Source of the DNA: Candidatus Margulisiibacteriota bacterium
GTDB lineage: Bacteria; Margulisbacteria; WOR-1; O2-12-FULL-45-9
Length of the DNA: 10,438 bases
NCBI GenBank assembly: GCA_018814265.1
Contig: JAHIZU010000089.1
Span: forward strand, 1 to 10,438
Direction of reading: 5' to 3'
The translations under genes were made by a program, and so were the position numbers. Positions 6,883 through 10,438 of this stretch are shown piece by piece. Every line of letters begins with the position of its first letter. Positions within the stretch are counted from its first letter, which is position 1. The notes below the pieces were generated by a model. That model saw only the letters and a list, made by a program, of their open reading frames with translations. It ran no database searches and had not been told where the DNA came from.

Positions 6883-6936
6883 ATTATGAATTGGGCTGAT
6901 TAAGGCTTGATGAAGAAGGTGTTAAAAGAATGTAAA
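6883..6936 (-). promoter_or_regulatory. Pho-box array and -10 element of porin gene
   Basis: On the minus strand four hexamers lie at an exact 11-bp period: TTTACA (6931-6936), TTAACA (6920-6925), TTCATC (6909-6914) and TTAATC (6898-6903). After 9 bp comes CATAAT (6883-6888), a likely -10. The number of boxes, the period and the 9-bp gap are identical to the array before pstS, which argues that one regulator, most likely the PhoB encoded in this window, binds both. Transcription would begin near 6876, giving a leader of about 38 bases. Confidence 0.65.
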
Positions 6937-6960
6937 TTTTTTAGGCGGGCCTGCCTGCCG

Positions 6961-8751
6961 TCAAGCAGGAAAAATAAGGGTGAACTTTGATCCTTTGTCC
7001 ACTTCACTTTCTACTGAAACTGTTCCATTATGAATATTCATGACATGCTTGACAATAGACAAGCCAAGGCCGGTGCCGCCAAGCTCGCGGGAACGGGCTT
7101 TGTCCACGCGGTAAAAGCGTTCAAAAATACGGGAAAGATGTTCTGGCGGGACGCCAATGCCGGTATCAGCAACGACTATTTCAATCTTATCTTCTTTTTT
7201 CGCGCAGACAATCTCGATTGTGCCGCCTTCGCCTGTATAATTAACCGCGTTATCCAGAAGGTTCAAAACAGCCCGGTAAACGTGTTCCTCAATGCCCGAG
7301 ACAAAGTAGCGTCCTTCTTCATACTTTCTTTCCAAAGAGATACCCTTCTTTTTGGCTCTCTCATAGATCATCTCCACGGCCCTGGACACAACCATGGCAA
7401 GATCAATCCTGCCAAAAGGCCCCTGTTCTTTTTTTGACTCCAGCCGCGATGTCACAAGGATATCATCAATCAGGACTGAGAGATTAACAGCATGCTTATC
7501 TATTTTATTTAAAAACTCAAGGTTATGCTTTTTATCATCAATCGCTCCCCCGGTCAAAGTCTCCACATAATTGCGGATGGCGGTCAGCGGGGTCTTTAGC
7601 TCATGCGAAACGTTGGCCACAAATTCCGAACGATATTTTTCAAGCTTTTTGAGTTCCGTAATGTTATGCAGAACGCAAACCACGCCTAAAATCTCCCCTT
7701 CATTGGTCCGTATCGGACCGGCGTGTGCCGCAAAAGTGCTCTCAACAGGAATAACTATATCGATCTCTTTTTCGACCGGCCCATTTGATGCTAACGATTC
7801 TTCAACCAGGTCGGCTATTTTGTTGTTGCGAATTCCTTCACGCACGGTTTTTCCGACAATTTCCGGCTCAATTATCCCAAACATTCTTTCTATTGCCGGA
7901 TTAGCAAGTATTATTTTCCCATTCTGGTCGGCTGCCAGCACCCCCTCGGACATGCTGGAAAGAACTGCAGAAATCTGGCTGCGCTGCGCGGACAGTTTCT
8001 GGAATGTGTCGGACAGACGCTGGCTCATTTGTTCCACCGCTTCTTCCAGTTTCCCCACCTCAAACCTTGATCTGCGCACAACGACCTGCGGAAATTCGCC
8101 GCGCTCGATCTTCCGGGAAATGCCCGCTAATCTCACGATCGGCTTAGCAAAAGAGCGGGAGAAAAACATGCTTATGGTCGCTGATATTAATATCGCGATC
8201 ACCAGGGCGACAAGCATGGATTTATATATTTTCATTACCAATTCAGTCGCATAGGTTGAGGGGACAGAAAACCTCAAGAAACCAATTACCGCTCCCTTTT
8301 TATCCCTGAGCGGAACCGCTGAGTAAATAAGATCCTTATCAATAGTTGTGCTATGGCGCAGAGATTCGCCCTTTCCAAGGCTTAGCGCTTTTTGTATCTC
8401 AGGCCGGTCCAGGTGGTTTTCCAGATCGGCTAATTTTGCCAAGGGGGTAGCAGAATCACCTAGAACCATACCGTTTTTGGCAATAACCGTAACCCGACTT
8501 TTAGAAAGTCGCGCCGCTCTTTTTACTCCGGCCTGCATTTCGGAAATGCCCGCTCCATTTCTAAGCAAGCGGGAAAAATCATCTGCCACCAGCGTCATTT
8601 GGTTGAACAGTTCATTGTCAATTTGATTAACTGCCGTATCTTTTATCCGGGGGGTAGCAAATAGCGCAAAAATGATCAAGCTGATCACAACTATTCCAAC
8701 AATTGAAACAAATAATGCAGATTGAAGTGTTTTAAACAAACTTATACCCAA
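6961..8751 (-). CDS. phoR: PhoR, phosphate-starvation sensor histidine kinase
   Basis: This membrane kinase autophosphorylates on histidine and phosphorylates PhoB. The domains in 596 residues, in order, are: TM1 (about 12-32), a large extracytoplasmic sensor (33-175), TM2 (178-198), HAMP (about 200-250), PAS (about 260-370), HisKA with VSHELKTPLTAI and H383, and the ATPase domain with N-box N501, DTGIG (529-533), F-box FERFYR and GGTGLGLS (558-565). All catalytic motifs are intact. The large outer domain resembles PhoR of Bacillus type rather than the E. coli form with almost none. The start is uncertain. TTG 8749-8751 overlaps phoB by 20 bp, and another TTG four codons on is possible. No ATG precedes TM1. 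It is probably translationally coupled to phoB. Confidence 0.92.
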   Translation of the reverse strand: MGISLFKTLQSALFVSIVGIVVISLIIFALFATPRIKDTAVNQIDNELFNQMTLVADDFSRLLRNGAGISEMQAGVKRAARLSKSRVTVIAKNGMVLGDSATPLAKLADLENHLDRPEIQKALSLGKGESLRHSTTIDKDLIYSAVPLRDKKGAVIGFLRFSVPSTYATELVMKIYKSMLVALVIAILISATISMFFSRSFAKPIVRLAGISRKIERGEFPQVVVRRSRFEVGKLEEAVEQMSQRLSDTFQKLSAQRSQISAVLSSMSEGVLAADQNGKIILANPAIERMFGIIEPEIVGKTVREGIRNNKIADLVEESLASNGPVEKEIDIVIPVESTFAAHAGPIRTNEGEILGVVCVLHNITELKKLEKYRSEFVANVSHELKTPLTAIRNYVETLTGGAIDDKKHNLEFLNKIDKHAVNLSVLIDDILVTSRLESKKEQGPFGRIDLAMVVSRAVEMIYERAKKKGISLERKYEEGRYFVSGIEEHVYRAVLNLLDNAVNYTGEGGTIEIVCAKKEDKIEIVVADTGIGVPPEHLSRIFERFYRVDKARSRELGGTGLGLSIVKHVMNIHNGTVSVESEVDKGSKFTLIFPA

Positions 8752-9409
8752 CCCCGCGCAGGGTCCTGATATGCCTGCTGGCTTTGCCCAATTTTTCTCT
8801 AAGCCTTCTTACATGGACATCCACGGTCCGGGTCTCGATCGCCACATCAATACCCCAAACGCTGTCCAATAAAATCTCTCTGGAATAAACCCTTTCTTTG
8901 TTCTCGGCTAAATATCGCAGAAGGGCAAATTCTTTTGCGGTAAGCTCTATCGGCTTGCTCAAAACCCTCACAATATGTTTTTCTGTATCAATTTCCAGAT
9001 CGGCAAATTTTATAACTGGTTTAAATTCTATTTTTTTCGCGGCGCATCTTTTCAATATGGTCTTTATTCGGGCAATAAGTTCCCGCATGCTGAAGGGTTT
9101 TGTTATATAGTCATCAGCGCCCAACTCCAGGCCCAGGACCTTATCCACTTCGCCTCCTTTGGCGGTAAGCATAACAATCGGGATATTAGAAGTCTTTGGC
9201 TCCTTTTTTAATATCTTGCATACCTCTAAACCATCAAGACCCGGCAGCATGAGGTCAAGAACAATCAAATCGGGGATTTTATCGCAAGCTAGTTTCAGGC
9301 CTTTCCTTCCATCATAGGCCTTGAAAATCTTAAAACTCTCTTTTTTAAGGTTGTACTCAATAGCTTCTGCTATGTCTTTTTCGTCTTCAATAATTAAGAT
9401 GTTCTCCAT
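8732..9409 (-). CDS. phoB: PhoB-type response regulator
   Basis: A two-domain OmpR/PhoB-family transcription factor of 225 residues. The receiver domain (1-120) has acidic pocket E8/D9, phospho-acceptor D52 in VLDLMLPGLDG, T82 and K104 in TKPF. A winged-helix DNA-binding domain follows (about 130-225), with recognition-helix region RTVDVHVRRLREKLG and the final RGVGYKFV. Its gene overlaps phoR, and the two form the sensor-regulator pair. It presumably binds the 11-bp repeat arrays before pstS and the porin gene. ATG 9407-9409 is the natural start for this family, yet no Shine-Dalgarno sequence precedes it. The same fold is shared by many OmpR-type regulators, so the PhoB assignment rests on the pst context. 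Confidence 0.93.
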   Translation of the reverse strand: MENILIIEDEKDIAEAIEYNLKKESFKIFKAYDGRKGLKLACDKIPDLIVLDLMLPGLDGLEVCKILKKEPKTSNIPIVMLTAKGGEVDKVLGLELGADDYITKPFSMRELIARIKTILKRCAAKKIEFKPVIKFADLEIDTEKHIVRVLSKPIELTAKEFALLRYLAENKERVYSREILLDSVWGIDVAIETRTVDVHVRRLREKLGKASRHIRTLRGVGYKFV

Positions 9410-9418
9410 AACAAGTAT

Positions 9419-9447
9419 ATTTTATCACAACATCTATTCTTTCCCAA
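9419..9447 (-). promoter_or_regulatory. Predicted sigma70-type promoter of phoB
   Basis: On the minus strand, TTGGGA (9442-9447) and TAAAAT (9419-9424) are separated by 17 bp, a good match to a housekeeping promoter. Transcription would begin about 3 bases before the phoB ATG, giving an essentially leaderless message. That would fit the absence of a ribosome site. I see no 11-bp Pho-box array here, unlike the pstS and porin promoters. Confidence 0.4.
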
Positions 9448-9467
9448 CAAAGTGTCATCTTTCGTCC

Positions 9468-9556
9468 ACCCCTGCCTGCCCTTCGGGTTGAACCCTCAGG
9501 GTGAAACCGGCAGGCAAAGTGCGGCGGTCTTCGGAACTACGGAGGGCAAGCGCGGA
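9468..9556. repeat. GC-rich hairpin/repeat between patatin gene and phoB
   Basis: The arms TGCCTGCC (9473-9480) and GGCAGGCA (9509-9516) are perfect complements around a 28-base interior. That interior itself holds small inverted repeats (GGGTTgAACCC, ACCCTcAGGGT). The word cctgcctgcc recurs at 6950-6959 beside the phoR stop. The right flank (agggcaagcg) shares words with the repeat blocks near 511-521. It lies between two genes transcribed in the same direction and may act as a transcription or mRNA-processing barrier. No T-run follows, so it is not a standard terminator. Confidence 0.5.
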
Positions 9557-9570
9557 TGGGAAAGATCAGA

Positions 9571-10438
9571 TTATTTGAAGATTTTCTTAAATCTACGTTT
9601 CAGGCTTTTTCTTTTAAGTTCTTTTTCTAACGGTGATTTCAAATCAGTAATACAAAATATATTAGATTCAGGATGGCCTAGCTTCTGCAGTTTCCAGCGA
9701 GGCTTTAAAAAGTTATCAGCTTGCCCCCCACCCCACTTATGCCAGAAGTCCTGCATTTTTTTGAATTTGCTAAAAATATCTTTCACAGTATGGTAAGCAC
9801 TTAACATTATAGAGCGGCTCTTTTTAAAAGCACCTGGATTAAGGGAAAAGATGCCTGGATTCACAATTCTAACTATTGGAGCATTTTGTTCATTAAATAA
9901 AGCATCTTGAGCGGCATTACCGACTTGCGACAAGGTGGTTGAAATATCCAGAAACTGAAAGAATAGATGAGGAATATCCTGATGATTGAAATCAACTTTT
10001 TGCTCTCCGGCATAGCCGAGGACAGAAGCAAAAATATGTTTTACGTCCGGCAAGTAAGCAGCAAGCCTAAATGGGCAAGTGTCGCGGATCCCGCCATCAA
10101 GGAGCGCCATTTTTTTGCCTTTTAATTTCATTGGATATGGTTTAAACAAAACCGGCAGGCCGATAGTTGCCCTTAACGCCTCTGTTATCAGAATATCCTT
10201 GGGGCAAAATACCGGCCGATAATAGTTTTTGAAGCCTGTTCTCTTTCGCGGTTTAAACTCTTGCGGAAAACCAAAAACGATCTCCTCCCCTGAATTTAGA
10301 TCAGTGGCAGTAATATATAAAGGTTTTTTGGTTTGCGAAAGCTTGATGCCGGTAAGCCCTGCTTCTTCGGCAATAACTTCTATTACTCTAGCGCCATCGA
10401 TCAGTCCGCCTCTAGATTTAATTTTACTTTTGGTAAAA
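9571..10438 (-). CDS. Patatin-like phospholipase, N-terminus outside window
   Basis: The open frame continues without a stop to the window edge (codons from 10437), giving 288 visible residues that lack the N-terminus. Family signs are LYITATDLNSGEEIVF (about visible 40-55), the stretch before the second strand (ITEALRATIGLPVLFKP), and ALLDGGIRDTCPF. In this last motif the Asp of DGG (visible residue 114) would be the catalytic aspartate of the patatin Ser-Asp dyad. The GxSxG serine motif and oxyanion loop lie beyond the window. A lysine/arginine-rich tail ends the protein. The likely activity is acyl hydrolysis of lipids. An internal TTG at 10147-10149 is not the real start. A link to phosphate starvation is possible but unproven. 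Confidence 0.8.
   Translation of the reverse strand, partial: FTKSKIKSRGGLIDGARVIEVIAEEAGLTGIKLSQTKKPLYITATDLNSGEEIVFGFPQEFKPRKRTGFKNYYRPVFCPKDILITEALRATIGLPVLFKPYPMKLKGKKMALLDGGIRDTCPFRLAAYLPDVKHIFASVLGYAGEQKVDFNHQDIPHLFFQFLDISTTLSQVGNAAQDALFNEQNAPIVRIVNPGIFSLNPGAFKKSRSIMLSAYHTVKDIFSKFKKMQDFWHKWGGGQADNFLKPRWKLQKLGHPESNIFCITDLKSPLEKELKRKSLKRRFKKIFK

Noticed and set aside
7571..8254. 227-residue open frame antisense to phoR
   Set aside because: The opposite strand encodes intact HAMP, PAS and HisKA domains of phoR; the antisense frame has a serine/arginine-rich shadow composition.
9410..9470. Pho box upstream of phoB
   Set aside because: I looked for TTnACA-like hexamers at 11-bp steps and found no in-register series such as those before pstS and the porin gene.

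Overview
The window carries a compact phosphate-starvation (Pho) locus with every gene on the minus strand, so transcription runs from high to low coordinates. In that order it holds: the 3' part of a patatin-like phospholipase gene (cut by the window end), phoB, phoR, an outer-membrane porin-like gene, pstS, pstC, pstA, two different tandem pstB genes, and phoU. The last 734 bases hold no convincing gene. They are AT-rich DNA followed by short GC-rich, repeat-like pieces and a perfect 16-bp inverted repeat.

The organism is a diderm (Gram-negative type) bacterium. It has a lipoprotein PstS with a lipobox, a signal-peptide-bearing beta-barrel protein ending in an aromatic residue, and a PhoR with a large extracytoplasmic domain. 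Base composition is moderate to low in GC. Intergenic pieces of the 'cccttcgac...tcagggcaagc' kind recall genomes of little-cultured candidate phyla, but this is only an impression and I cannot place the organism.

How the genes work together: PhoR (membrane sensor kinase) and PhoB (response regulator) sense phosphate limitation. The porin would admit phosphate or other anions through the outer membrane, PstS captures phosphate in the periplasm, and PstC/PstA with the two PstB ATPases import it. PhoU couples transport to PhoR. Two stretches, upstream of the porin gene and of pstS, each carry four TTnACA-like hexamers at an exact 11-bp period ending 9 bp before a -10-like hexamer. This is the layout expected of PhoB-controlled promoters, and it suggests two Pho-activated units: the porin, and pstSCABB-phoU.

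The most unusual signal is in the two PstB proteins. The first copy keeps the LSGGQ signature but has lost the Q-loop glutamine (Ala) and the switch histidine (Asn). The second copy keeps Walker A, Q-loop and switch histidine but has lost the signature (LTLEQ instead of LSGGQ). The losses are complementary. A heterodimer would have one fully canonical ATP site and one fully degenerate site, as in asymmetric ABC exporters, whereas PstB is normally a homodimer.
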